From Paragordius varius (Eukaryota > Nematomorpha), in assembly GCA_964247055.1 (NCBI GenBank), contig OZ176050.1, positions 11,408,001-11,472,000 on the forward strand: 64,000 nucleotides of DNA, given 5' to 3'. This document shows positions 25,801-40,900 of the stretch, in pieces (position 1 is the stretch's first letter; every line of letters starts with the position of its first letter). The notes beneath the pieces are model-generated. The model saw only the letters and a list, made by a program, of their open reading frames with translations. It ran no database searches and had not been told where the DNA came from. The position numbers and the translations under genes are program-made.

Positions 25801-28800
25801 GTAATTCTTTCCAATTATTGATTAAAAAAATATTTTGCTCTTTTCAAAATAAAAAAAAGATGAAGGAAAACTTAGAGCCTTATAAATGCTATTTTTTTCA
25901 ATCCTAAAAGTTTGGAACTATACATTCTAAAAGGTAAAGCATAGTATTTTAAAGTATACTTGACAGTAAAAAATGTTTAAAAAATTTGCATAACAAATTT
26001 TGTTCAGATACTTTCAAATTCATAGATTAACTGATTGATTTAATACCGTAAATTTTAATATGTAAGAAATTTCCTCCTACACAAGCCATTAAATACCATG
26101 TGTGTCATACTGTAAATAACTTTATTACCTGTCATCATTAACTTGGGAAAATTTTTCCATATCGAGAGTGAGGAAAACAGTGCAGTGTTGAGCCCATCAG
26201 TTTGATCATTTGTGGCCAATGTTGATTGTGGCATTACATTAGGTCCCGATATCGTTATATTACTATTATTTGGTGGTTCACATGCATAAGATAGCTGTAA
26301 CAGTGTATCTTCATCCATAATGGGGGGACAGTTTGACCAGGAACTAATATCTAAAATGATTGCGGAAAATAATTATGGTTAAATTTTTTTAACATAAAAA
26401 CATTTTAAGCGTTTAAAATATAAATAAATGCATAGATTATGAGGGAAGGGGGTTTGATTTTCGCCTTAGAGTAGTAAATTTTTTTAAATAATAGTCGTTA
26501 TAGCGGTAATTTAAAAACAAAACTTAATAACCTCTTATAAAATTAGATAAGATATTGTATAAAATGTTTGATGTGTAATTTTAAACTTATATATTAATTA
26601 ATAAATAGTTGGGTTATTAAATTTATTTTCAAATCCCCAAAATGCGTGAATTTATTAAACAATGTATATGATCATGACTTCCAATCTTAAAACTCATATT
26701 GTATGTAAATAATATGAGATTGTTTCTTACTATATAAATCTTGAAATGTTTCCGCATTGGTTTTGGGTTTCTTTGTATCCTTAATGGTTGATGTATTATT
26801 ATTGTGGTCTGTACCACAAGCATCTAATACAGATAATATATAGGTTCTAACACGTCGTAATGATTGAGCATTTTCATAATTTTTTTTTGGGTTTGGGGGT
26901 GTGTGAGTTTGTCCAGGATTATCTAAACAAATAAAATTGAGAATTTTTTAGAAAGATATACTGTTTGATAGGAAGACGAGTTAAGACGAAATGTGTAAAA
27001 TATTCAAAATGCAATATTATTGTGTTTTATCAAGTAAAAATTATATTTTTTTTCAAAAAAATTAATATTAAATTTATATCAAAAAATGAATAATTATTGT
27101 GGTATTAATTACTATTTTAGACCACTGAATATATTATCTTGTTGAATTTAATGTATTAAAATATTATTCTTTATAGGTCATCATCTCAATTAACCAAATA
27201 TATAATATAAATTTAAATAAATTTATCATTGTTTAACCATAAAAACAAGTAAAATTATTATATGTATATGGAAACGCACTTGAATTTTGCCCCATTATAC
27301 CGGGCAAAACAACATCGATGGTAGAAAAATTGAAGTGTTTTGAAACGCTAAGTGATTTTTTCTTATTCAAAGTATTTTGTGTTGTTATATCATCATTATC
27401 TTGAGTACAAATTCCCTGTTGTGAAGTAGCACCTGTTCTTTGAATATCGATCGATGGAATCTGTCAATTAAAGAAGCATAGATAGACTATGGCTTTTCCA
27501 CAAAAATCAATAAATAAAAGTGCAGTGTTTGTAGGAGAATTTTAATAAATGATAACAGAGATCTAAATTAATCCTCTTGTGGAAAAAAACTCCCGGCTTA
27601 ATATCCGAGTCAAAACCCTTTTTCAAATAAATCAAAATTGAATTGTTATAGTTTCAATTAATATCCAATTTTTTACAAATATACTGGTAAACATTATTAA
27701 AAAGAATGATTAATATTAATTTTTTATTGTTTATGGCTCCCTACAAGGGCTGCCTCGCAAACCACCAGAGGTTGGAAAGGTATATTCAACACTCTTTATT
27801 ATAATTTTAAAAGCAAGATATAAAAATTAGAACTGTCCATTTCAAAAAGCTTATTATAAAGGGGTTATCACAAGAAAGAATCCACTGTACGCTAAAAGTT
27901 TACAAACTAAGGAATTAATATATTTTTACAATTAGTTTGTATACGCATTTTAGATGAAAACAGAAAACAGTAAAAATATTATTACGCGTTTTTTTAAAGT
28001 AGAACTGCTAAAAGTAGTTGATTGTGGGATTGCAGAATAATTTGGATCGCACGTTAAGGTGGACGGAGAAAATACTTTTGATAATTCTCTGTCAAGTATT
28101 TCGGAACCGGTAGAGAATCGGCGATTGTGTCCACCAATAACTGCTGGTTCTAAACGAAAATATGTAAAAATAAATATCCTATAAAAAATTTTTAATTATT
28201 GCCGTGGTTTATTAAATATTTGCGAGCGTTTATAGTAAAGAATATTAGTATTAGATTAAATTGATTAATAATTAGAAATATTTTTTTTGCTGTTTCAAAT
28301 TAAGTTAATATTGCTTGCTGTAAATACTACCTGGTAATATAATAAATACAATTATCACATATTTTTTTCTAAACTAAGTAAAATTTCAAAATTGACAGGC
28401 AACACATTTGATTAAATCTGTTATTTAATTAAACAAAAAAATAAATGATAATAATGATCTGTTTATTACATACCCATAACAATGGTTTGTTTTTCTTTGA
28501 GATGTGCATTCCGTTTTTGTTTCCAAGAGAGTTTGGTTTTCAATGGTTTAGCTAATTTTCAAAAAATATTTTAGAAAAAAAACTTTTATATTAACAACTT
28601 TTAAAATAAGAAATATATATATATATTAATTTGAAAACTATTTACCATAATTATCTAACTTACAGCTATTCTCTTCTATTGATGTTGATGTGGCATAACC
28701 CTCTTTAATCTTTTTAAGGCTAGTTGAAAAAACATTACTTTTTGTATGGGTGGTTGATGGTACATGTAATTTTTTTTCCTGACATTCTAAAGTTTTATAA

Positions 28801-29171
28801 TTAAATATAACAAATAAAGTATTATTTTATATATGTTTAATCAAAGGCATTATTAAATGAAAAAGGTGGTATTTTATAAAACAAAAAACTGTTAAATATA
28901 AAGATTAATTATTCGCCACCGATTAACTAGTTTTGGCCAAAGGAACATCAAATTTGAAATATGCATAATATAAAGTCAATTTAACAAAAATGGTATTCCA
29001 GTTTTACAGCAATGTAAATAAATAATTTCTTTTAAAAATAATTAAAAACAAATTTCATACGTGGACTATTGTTTAGGGAAGTTATTACATTATTTTGCGT
29101 AGAGACATAAGGTGATGTCGTCCGATTGTTTTTAACATCGTTTGTAATACAATGTTTGGTATCATTGGAAT
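22886..29171 (-). CDS. PDZ-GEF (Gef26): PDZ-GEF C-terminal tail exons
   Basis: Exons: 29171-29061, 28786-28646, 28551-28474, 28149-27986, 27460-27280, 26922-26731, 26350-26129, 25751-25635, 25254-25021, 24819-24650, 24412-23869, 23379-23217, 23152-23082, 23013-22886. One conserved island: [20 protein letters not shown] then [18 protein letters not shown], matching family KLYEDAQMARKVKQYL...MDEESLQTLSLQCEP. Near the end [20 protein letters not shown] echoes the vertebrate ADSGRGSWTSCSSGSHDN region. The rest is Ser/Asn/Thr/Lys-rich and not recognisable. The protein ends TTLKRK, with no C-terminal PDZ ligand such as the vertebrate SAV. Small low-complexity exons here rest mainly on phase agreement. 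Confidence 0.78.
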
Positions 29172-31878
29172 CTAACATAATATTACATAAATTATGGTCT
29201 TCGGAACTAAATTTTTATTAAAAACCAATTATTTTTTTAGATTGTTAGCAAGCATTGATAGACATAAACTTAAAAGTTATCCAAAAACTAAGCTTATAGT
29301 ACTTTGGTAAAGTGATGCGCCTTTCAAAATAGCTTTTCAAATCAAAAACACCTTAACTAATAAGTTTATGCTGACATCATGCTCTTTTATGATTTTTATA
29401 TAAGGTCGTACTTTGTGAATAATAATAGTTAGCCCTCATAATGACCCCTTAAATAGAAAAAAATATAATTAATCATTTTTTTAAACAAGAATCATGATGT
29501 CGATGATTTTGTGCCATATTAATCCCCACAATCCTGGTGATATGCCGGAAAGGGGGGAGGGAAAATTTAAATATAATTAATATAAATTATTTCCCAAACT
29601 CGATATTAATAAAGAATCCGTGGTGGTAGTTTCGTCAATCTTTGGTGATAAATGACCTAATAATTTAGACGAGTCGTTATCACAACCCCCCGTTGTTAGA
29701 ACTAATGTTGATGATTGTTGATCTTGAATTATATCAGTATTACTATTCGGAACAGGAGGAGGTTTACACCCGGGCCAATTATCAATCATAACTTGGTAGG
29801 TGGGTAAGGCAAAGGGGCCACCCAACCCATCAAGTGCTTGAGCCATTTCAAGCGTTACCGATTGCATTTGTTGTAAACGCCGAATTTCACGGGCCACACA
29901 AGATAATTTGTCAAAATTTATGACGCGTTTTTCAACGGTCTGTGATTCATTAGGTAGTACTTCTGGAACTATATCTTTTGAATCTAAAAAACAACAATGG
30001 ATAACGAGGATATAATATACAGTAAAAACTTAAATAAAGCAAAAAACATAAAAAGCAAAAAAACATAAATATTTTGAATCAAGAAAACCATATATTCTTG
30101 ACTTTTTTTAAAATATAGTCCAGTACTAAATTTAATGAAATGCCAATTTACTCCTTATTTCACTAAAATGATATGTTTATATTAAAAAAGATTTAAAAAT
30201 ATGGTTTTATTTTTAAAAAAAATTAGTTGGCTTTACATGTTGTTCAAGTTATAATTTTTACTGTATTTTGCTGGTTTATAATTTGGATGAAATTAAAAAG
30301 AGGATACACTATTATTGTATCATTTATGTCAATATTCCCTAGAGCTATAAAATGATATTTGGATCTTATATTATTCAGTGTAAAATAGAATATATGCATT
30401 TTACAATATTATTTAGAAATGAATAAAGCAAAGATTATTTTTAATAATAAAAGCGACTAAGAGTAATTATATTTTGTGAAAAATTATTTCTAATTTGTGA
30501 TTTATAAATTAAATTTTTCTTTCACTACTATAACGTTGTCGACGAATCGGGTTCATGAAAAATATATAAAAAATTTTAAATTACAAGTAAAGCCCTAGTA
30601 CTTTACATGAAAATCAACAACAAAATTCTTCAATTTAAAATAAACGTGAAAGCATTTCCCCCAATCTAAAAGATTCTCAAAAAATTATAAAAAACATAAA
30701 TAGCAAACATATAGAGCCATACTTTTTTCATCATCCTCTATGAACGTTGAATTTCCCAAATGTATAAATGTCAAATCTTTTTTGAACAAAGGGAAAAATG
30801 GAATTAGGGGTGTAACGTAAGCGCTTTTACGCAAAACACTCCGATAATTTGCCATATTTCGGCTCGGATCAAGTAGCTTTTTAAGTTCCTCAATTATAAA
30901 TCTGTAAACCATATAAGAAAGAATTAATTCTGTCGCTAATTATTAGCAGGATCTATAAATTTTTGAATATAGGAAAACTAAGAACTGCCTTTTTAAAATA
31001 ATTAATGCGAAAAATTGAAAATGATTTTATTAGTGTTTTAGTTCCATTTTTCGATTATTATTATATAAAATAATTATTTCGGATTATTATTTAGTAAATA
31101 GTTATAAATGATTCAACATTAAAACTAAATTAAAAATTTGAAAACAAAAATTTGTAATTTGAAATATTTTTGGCAATACCTATATTTTGCGGGTAATTTG
31201 GCCCATGTAAGTTCTAGTCGAGATACTGAATTATGACACAACCCACTACATATGGCAAATGTTGTATTGTAATTCCGTAATGCGCGACAATACTGTGCCA
31301 ACTTGATGAAAAATTTGATTTTCTTGCATCGTTTCAACAAACTTTTGGTTTCGGAAACAATTTCATAAACGACCCAAAACATTTCTTTGTCAACAAGCTA
31401 TTATAGGAAAAAAATGTATATTTAAAATGTTTCGTAAAAAAGGAAAAAATAAACTTTAACCCATAATTTTAGATAACATTTTTATTATGAAAAAGTGTGG
31501 ATAAATACTTTCTTTCTCGAAAAATCAAAAGTTTAATAGCTTTTAATAAAAATTCAATCAATAAACCTTTTCAAACTCAAGTAAATTTTGTGTGGCAAAA
31601 AAACTGGGAGGTACTAAAAAACTTTCATCATGATTAAAATCATTAGCAGTGTTGTCGTTTTCATTGTCCAGAGGTGATAATTTTAATTTATCATTCGGTA
31701 AGTCAAATAAATTGTTAATGTATTCGGATGCCTCAATACGCCGAAAATAAAAAAAGTCCCGCAAAGTTAGTAAGATGGCTAATTCGGCACAAGGTAACGT
31801 TAGGAGAGGAATTTTAAATGTTTCTATATTATTTGATGAAAAAGGATTAAATAGTCTTATTTTGAATAATTTGAATTT

Positions 31879-31923
<45 letters not shown>

Positions 31924-34900
31924 AAATTCAATTATAAAGATAAAACGTAAAAATTAAAAGAATATTTTTTTCATGAAGCTAAGATATGTTTAATATTTTC
32001 GAAAGTAACCGATCGTCGCGTAAAGCGGAAAAGATAAAATTAGTAAATTTCATATATATATTTACCAATTATAATTTAAGTTACTTAAAAAATCAAGGTT
32101 TAAAGAATGATAGCTACCTTAATAAAAATATTTTTTTAGTATTTAGGTTTAATCTTTATAACTTTTTACTGTATTTAAATAAAAAATAGATAAAACCTTT
32201 TGAAGAACCAACATTTTCAATTTCTAATCCCCCTTCAACCAACAATTCAGTAGCTAGATTTTTGTCCGATAAACTCCCACCATCATTATTAATCAGCGCA
32301 ATACTGTCATTTGTCTGAGACGTAGCATGGTTAATTGTTTCCGTTTTATTCGATGATTGATTTGTAGATTGTAAATTATTATTATTATTATGGTTAAGAA
32401 GTTTATATTTTGTTAGCTTTGAAAATGTGGAAGGTAAGGATGGTTTACCAGAATTTAAAAAAGTGCAATTATTATTGGCTGTTAAATTCATACCGGTTCC
32501 GCTTGTTGTCGTTGTGGATGATGATATGTTTCGTTTTATATAATATCTAAGACAAAAGTAAAATTGATAGGTAACCAAAAAAAGACATATAGATATCGTA
32601 AGTCATATTAATAGTCAATGCCCAGACGATATACATTTTTACAAAAACGTTTCAAAACTATTTTGGTTTTATTTTAAAAGTCTGATATATCGGTTTCATA
32701 TCAATCTTGAAAGGGATGGGAATTTTCCATTAATTCAAATAATTGGGAGCAAAACTTGACTCCAAAATAATAAGCTGTATTTAAATCCTATAAATCTAAT
32801 ACTAGATTGATTTACATAAAATGGAAAATAAAAAAAATGTAAGGTTCCAATACGCAAAAGCTAAAATAAACCTGGCATTTAAATTAAGTCTATCTGCTAG
32901 GTTTGTCAAATGATCCGGCAATCGTTTGCGTTTCAACACTCCTCCATTCTGCAATGATACTTCAAACAGGGCATAAAAGCTATTGAGGAAAAACAACATT
33001 TTATAAAAAAAATTATTAACAAAACTATGATGAATATAGAAAATTTAATTTTAAATTGCTACCTAATATTATTATCAGATAAAAATAGTATTTTTTAAAA
33101 AAAAAGGTTATAGGGAAAAATTTAAGATAAATCAAAAACCTGCTTGAATCTGTAATTCCGAATTCTCTAAGGGTTAGCATTACAACTTCCTTGGCGGATG
33201 TTTCCTAATATAATATTAAAAATGTAATGGATTAAAATAATATAATAATTAAACAAAATTTTTTTGAGATATTTTCAGTTAAAAATAGGATACAACTAAA
33301 ATTACACGGTTTATATCAAATTACTTTATGAATAAGCAAATATTTGAAAGCACTGTCATTAATATTTCGGTAAACTTTAATGACATATTCGGGGTGAGGG
33401 GCCATAGGACCACCGTTTGAAATGGAAAATTTCGATTTTGATGTGCTTGAAGCAAGGGACAGAGGTTTAATGGAGTGAATATTACCTAATTTTGGGTGGT
33501 ATTATTTATTAAATCAAATTGTAGTTTTAATAAGTTTAATAAAAATTATTATTAATCCATCAATAGGGTATAATTATAAAAATGTACAATTGAAATTATA
33601 TGTAAGAAAATACAAAATTCTCTTTTAACCGAAATAGTAAAAAGTGATTGTGTTTAATTTTATATTTTACCATTAGATAATGTCATGAGTAAAAAAGGTA
33701 ATTTTTATCCCACAAAAATATTTAAAACTTAATTTAATTGATAAAAAACAATAGATTAAGACAATTTGATTTATTACTAATAACATATTTGATGTATAAT
33801 GTTAAAAAAATTTAGTAAGATTTTTTCACAAGATAGCTTATTACTAGAGAATTTATGCCGCAAAAATTCTCAAGAAAAATATGATAATGATTTAATAGAT
33901 TGCTTTAATAAATTAAAAACAACCAAATAAATTTTTATTTTGGTGATTAAATGTTGCCTATCATACCAATAACAATTTATGGATAATTATAAATTTCCTC
34001 CTAATAATTGAATAGGAAATCCAAGACTAAAAAAATGCATTGCGATCGTAAAATATACTTGTCAAACCAAAAATGCTTTGCTTATGTATAATTTAATATT
34101 TATTGATCATTTTATCATCTTATATGGTTATTAAATGCATAATATTTATATGATCATTCGAAAAAGGTGTATGCCACATATTCTCCAATCATGCTTATAG
34201 ATTGACTCGGTAAATATCTTTACATATGGTTAAATGTGTGGTGGAATCTTTTCCCAGTTTGGTCACTCAAGACTGATTTTTGAGAAAATATTCATAATCC
34301 TGAACCATATCCATTTCTATTGTCATATTAACACTTAAAGGATATACTTAACTTTATAAATACATTCCCGCCTTTATATAATCGTGTTAAAAAACCATAT
34401 CAATTCGCATTAAAATATCTACAACAGCGTTACCGATTTATTTATAATCTGACGCTTTATACCGACTAATGAAACCTTGATTAAAATGTTTTAAAGTATC
34501 CCATACTCTTGCTTGGTTGTATTAAGGATTAATGAATTATTCGTCCTTGAACATTTTATGCAATTGGGGGCCGGTTCTTTGGAAAAGGAGGATATAATGC
34601 TAGGAAAAGTAGACGGCAAACATGGAAAGCGCCGAAGACGTATCCGTTAGATGAACGAAATATTATCCCTTTCTAAAACAACCCAACAAAAACTATCCTT
34701 AAAAACGCATGACAGGACCGAATGGACCAAGTTTTCCTATAAAATCGCTAACGGTCGTTAATCAAATACAAGCTTTCAACCATACATAGTATCTATTTTT
34801 TGATTGTATAGCGGGATTTTTTATTTTTCCTGTGTATAAATGCAAGGGCTCGTGATTTTTCTTAATGTTGGTAAAAAAGCTCCTCTTCGAACCTAGGAGG

Positions 34901-37900
34901 TGCGCAAGGGTTTCAATCGCATAAAATGTTCAAGGACAAATATTTTACAAATCTCCTAAGTAGAACCTAACAAAGGATGCTTTAAAAATCTCAATCAAGG
35001 AGGTTTCTTTGGTCGTTATAAAGGGCCAGATTATAAAGAATTGGCAAATGCGCTGTTTAGCTAGTTTTTGCAAATTGAGTAAAATATTTTAAAATTATAT
35101 GGAGATGGAAATGTATTTATAAATATATGTATATCCATTTGGAGCAAAATGACAACGAAAATGCAATTGTTCAGGCTCACTTGGAATATTTTCCCAAAAG
35201 TTAGTCTTGAGTGACGGAATTGGGGAAATTTCCCACCAAAAATTAAAACATATAAACAAAGATACTTATCGAGTCAAGCTAATTGAGATTTTATGTGGCA
35301 TAATAACCTTTTTAACAAATGATAATTATGAATATTTAGTATTAAATAAACATATAAGATAGTAAAATGGTCAACAATTATGACATCACATAGCGAATTC
35401 TTTTCACATTTAGTTTTGATTTCCTAATTACATTTGCATATTTATTTTCATATCCTAATTATTGTGTAAGTATTCAAAAAATTAGGTGGTCTATAATTTA
35501 AAAATGTTGCAACAAATTTTTTCCTAGTCATCTAATGAGTAAAAATTTCTCATATATCTATCCTCTTTTTTTGCACACATAGTATAATTTCACTAAGAAA
35601 ATTAAATTCTTTCGTAAAAAAGTGTTATTGTAATAAGAAAAATATTATATACCCACACTCCCAGAGTTATGTTGTTGCTTAATAAGGGCAATAGATTTTT
35701 TATTTGTTCGCAATGTGTTATTGTTATTATTCAATGATTTATCAATCACATAATTATTTTTGTTGTTTTCAGGATGTAAGAATAATAATTTGTTTTGGCT
35801 CACCAGCGATGATGTTTCACATAAAAAACCATCCTCATCCATGAGGGAGGAATTATGTGACGATGAGATGGAAAACCTTCACCAAATTAAAACATACATA
35901 AAAAGATTTTTGTAAAAATTTCTTTTATAATAAACTCTTTTTGTGCAAACCTTTACATTTTTTTAAAAAAACCGGCATACTAAAAAGGCGCACCAAAAAA
36001 AATTTTTTGGTATTAATTTTTAATATGATCTTTTTTATCGTATTGTATTTCGTATTATTTACTAAAAAATTAATGTAAAATTATTCCGATTTGTATATTT
36101 ATATATTTGGCCATTTAACTTTCATTGTTTAAAAATAATTAAGCTTTTACATATTAATAAAGGAACCGAAATTATAATTTAGAGAAAAAAAAGTCATTTT
36201 AGAAGAAAACGATAAAAATAAATTGGAAATCATATTTTTTTTTAACTAAAACAATCAAATCTCAAATTTAAATTAACAATATAATAAAATCCTTTATTCC
36301 TTTATTTTTCAGTTTAATATTGTATAAAAATAAAACCTTTTTCTATGGGCTTGAATATCATATGGGTTAGTGCTTTTTGAAAGCGACGAGGGCTTAATTT
36401 TGTAATGCGTGTTCGTTGATAAATGCATGAGAGATTTCAAATTTTGAGATTCTAGCGATGTACCGTCCATATCATAATTCCCCGAAATATTTGAGGAACC
36501 AATCGAAGGAGATGAACTGAAAAAATCATATAATTTAGGTTAACAACACGTCACTACCCTTTGAGGTAATAAATTAATCCAATTTAATATAAATATTACA
36601 AAAAATATCACTAAGCACTGGCTCTGTGTTAAATTCATACTATGATCTTTTAAGCGTATTATTATTGAAAAAAGGGCCTATTATGTCAAACTTTTTGGCG
36701 TTAAATATATTGTAATTATTGATTTGCAAAAAATTTATAAATTTTGAAAACCATTTAAATTAGATTTATTTATATTAAATAAATTTAATTGTTTAAATTT
36801 TAACTTTGGCATATATAGGAGACAATGTAAATAGACTACTAATTCCCAAAATCAATCCCCAAAAATTATTCATACCATATGTAATAAGGCGTGGTCAGAA
36901 TGTATATAGTATAAATTAAAAAAAACCAATGACATTACCCAGAAATCGATTTATTCAAATCATTCTTCATGTCAGTAGGGACACAACAATGTTGTTTAGT
37001 AATATCAAGCCTATTATTGCTATTGGCGGCTGTAGATACGGAGGAAAGGATGACTTGCTTAAATTTATTTTTACGATTCTTCCAAACCATGGCATTAAAA
37101 AATTTTTTGGACCCTAATGAGTTAAAACTCATATTGTGTAACGAAGTTTGTTGGTTCGACTTTTCCGTTTTATGAGAGCTATTCACGTAATTAACATTTT
37201 AATCTTTTTATGTAATCAATGGAACTTTTCAAAAAATAAACATCATTTACAATATTTTTTCATAAACCCACTTATTTTATAAGAAAAAAGTTTGTGTAAT
37301 AATGAATGTTGGTTTTATAAAAATAATGTTGATCTTCAACAATAAAAAGATTTATTATTCAAACATTTAAAAAAATTATTAAACAATTTATATGGTTAAA
37401 AAATATAATATGAAAATAAAAATAAACCTTTCAAACGATGTATCCAAATGTTGTGGACATAGAGAATCATTAGTTGCCTTGTTAAAATCTATAAATAAAA
37501 TTTGTATACTCGCATATAAAATATTTTTGAGATGTTTACAAAGTACTAAAAAGCATATTCAAAAATACGTAAAGCGAAATGCGATATTATTTATAAAAAA
37601 TATAGCGACTCAATAATCTGGTTTTATCGAAAAAAATAAAACCTATATTCTAACCGACCAGTGTCTCAAATTAATTTCGATATTAAACAGACCGTTATGG
37701 CACAAAATTTGGAATATCATATAGCAAGTAAAGTGTCAAGAAGATAGCGCAGCTGTTTTAATATACGTTTAACTGAAAATCTAATTCAGAACACAAACTT
37801 TTTATTACAAAATATTATATTCCTTACTTACGACAGAGAAAATTTGCGCACATTTAACTATGAAAAAAACTATAAATCGACCTCGACAATACAATATTTA

Positions 37901-40900
37901 TATATTCTTACGAAATTAAACATATACATAATCTCTATTCAAATTTTAACTAATATGAACAGTTGTATAGCGCACCTATTAGCATAATTATATTGCATAT
38001 TATGAATATAAAAAACCCGTATAAATTTTCTAAAATCTTATATATATAGCTCAAAAAATATAAAAATACTAACGTTCAGAATTTCTATGGTGATCGTTTT
38101 CCTGAAGCGCTTGAAAGCAAGTTGACGTACTTTTCCTGGGGGGTAGTGGTATTGGATTTGATTGAATGGGCGGTAGGTGCTTAGGTGAACCAGTTACAGA
38201 AGACATTGTAATAAATTGTTTTAATCCTATATTGTAAAAAAAACAAAATCTATATTATCAAATAAATAATGCTTTTAAAAAGTGAATCAATGGTTACCCA
38301 CATAACCATTTTAAATTTATAATCTAATAAGATTATTTGTTAAAAAACCGGAAAAAATCATTTTAAAACTATGAAAAAGAATTAATACTGTTTGACCTGT
38401 TACCTGATATATTAGACTTGACAACGATACACAGATGTGTACTGTTTCGAAAGATATCAAGTGCTCTTGTATGCGATATGTAGTCAAAGTTTTGGCCATT
38501 TACCTCTAAAATCTATACGAGGGGTGATAAAACAAGGATATTTAGAAACAATGTCAATAAAATAAATTTTAATTTGTAAATTATCAACTTTGTGTAAAAA
38601 AAAGTATAGTTACCCCCTTATAATGAACTTCTCTAACAAACAGTAAAGGCTAATTGGCTCTTAATTATCATGAACTTTTTAATTGTACATTATGGAGGTA
38701 CTGATTAGTAATACACAATCGCTAAAGATACATATCCACTCCTGACTTGTTTTAAGCCATAAAACAAAAATTAATTAACGTTTAAACATTATCATCTTAT
38801 TAATTGTAATTAATTGATTCTATATTAATAATTATACAAATCTTTGATTCAAATAATAAATCATAGTATTATCCAAACAATTCGGATAATGAGTTTAATT
38901 AAAGGAGGTTGATTGTAATTGCATTAATTTTTCTTTGATTTTTACCAAAGCATACATATTTTTACAGCGTATAAATTATAAAAGAAATAACCTGATCTCC
39001 TCGACGCAGACCCATTTTATGGGCTTTGGAATGTTTTTCAACCTTAGAAACGAAAATGGGACAATTACGTTCCCAACCACCCAGAATGGAAAAGTGTAAG
39101 ACTTCATCTCTCATTGAACGATTCAGTATAATGGTACGTGGTTTAGCTTTTGACACACAAGCCATGTTAAGTAGGGTTAATTGACCTTGCATTTTCTGTG
39201 TGTAACATATAATGTGTAAAGGAAATATGTAAAAGAAACAAAACATTTAAATATCATAGTTTTCACAATTATAATATAATTAAAATATTAAAAAAAAGGA
39301 AAAGCCAAATATTTTATTTGCTTTAATTTTCAATAGAAATTGGCAAAACACTCATACTATTTAGAAAAGTTATCATATAAGTTATGTAGAAAGTATGAAT
39401 GATCGAAAAATATGGTTTATTTATTGATAAAATATATGATGTTTTGTCCTTATAATTATTTTAGCTGTATTATGCATGTGAAATAGGATATATGAATGTA
39501 TTTGCTTAAAGTTCATTATAAAAATATAGTAAAATTTTTTAATATATTGTAGTGCAATATATTATACTTCTGTTTCAAGTAATGTTTCAAATTCCTCAAG
39601 ATAATCCATCATCCACGGAATTTTTTCAAAATCACAAAAATGATTGTTGACCCATAACAAAAGAATTTTTGTAGCCTTTATAAATTTGATAAAAACATAT
39701 ATCACCACAACCAATCTAAAAACTATTTTATTGATTCCCCTATATTTCTCTCTTTATTTTTAAAATAGTTGATACCATATGAATATATATTTATAATTTT
39801 TTGTTAAAAATTACAGTTGACATATTATTGTAAATCACATTTATTGTGAAAATAATCCACAAAAGATATACTTTAATCTTGTATGAATTAACATTATTAT
39901 TGTCTGGCGTGTTGAACCATTCAAACAATTTACGCATTAGGTGATTTGGTGAATCCAAAAATATGCGGTAAGTTAAAAGGATATTCTCCATAAAAACGGA
40001 TAAATTTGCAATTTCATCGGAAACAAGATAATTGATGAGTTGAGTCAGGGTGCCCTACAAATAAAGAATTGGTGGAATAATACATAAAGAAACAAAGCAA
40101 ATAAAATTGATTACATTCAAAATAATTAAACATATATGATTATGATAAAAACTGATATAAAACAATAGTGTTAAATTTATTGAAAACGTAAAAGTTTATA
40201 TCTTGAGCAAGTTTTATGAATTGAAGTTAATATATTAAAATCAATTTAAACGGTTAACTTTTTTGCTTTATATCTAAAATGTGTGCGAAACGATTTTAAT
40301 TGTTTTTTGACCACTCAAATCTAATTGAATGAATATAAATTAAACTACCAACCTTTTTAACAACAATGTTTTTAAGGTTTGGTTGTTGATATTGGTGTTG
40401 GGCACTTTTATAATCAGGTTTACCCTCATTGACGCCATGATAATCGGTTTGATATGTTGTGTTAAAAACGTCAGAACTTAATTCATTTATTCTATCATGT
40501 AGATTAACTTTATTGGTTGAAGTGTAAGGATACATATTTTCACAGTCAAAATCATCAAAGTATGAATTGGTGGATTGCGAATTCGCTTGCTGTAATCTAA
40601 AATCGCAATGATGATCTTCCAATGCTTTAAAATCGTCATGGTCTTCGCTCAAATCCTCATCATCAAATATGGTATCATCTGGCCACGAGGAGGTCGTATC
40701 CTCTAAAAAACTCATGTTAGATCTATGAAAATTGGGTAAAAATATATTTTAAGGACAACATTTTATGTGAAAAAATATTATAAAAAGATTGTTATACATA
40801 CAGTTAGGTGAAATAAATGTTTAATAATTTATAGTAAAGGGTCACATTATTGGGCATATGGGCTTTTTAAATTGCTAATAAAGAGAATTTTAATATAATA

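Noticed and set aside
36929-37175. Plus-strand frames at 36.9-37.2 kb
   Set aside because: Antisense shadow of the PDZ-GEF exon 36939-37178, whose minus-strand reading matches the linker and keeps phase.
37392-37616. 74-residue plus-strand frame in a PDZ-GEF intron
   Set aside because: Lys/Ile/Asn-rich as expected from AT-rich non-coding DNA; no motif.
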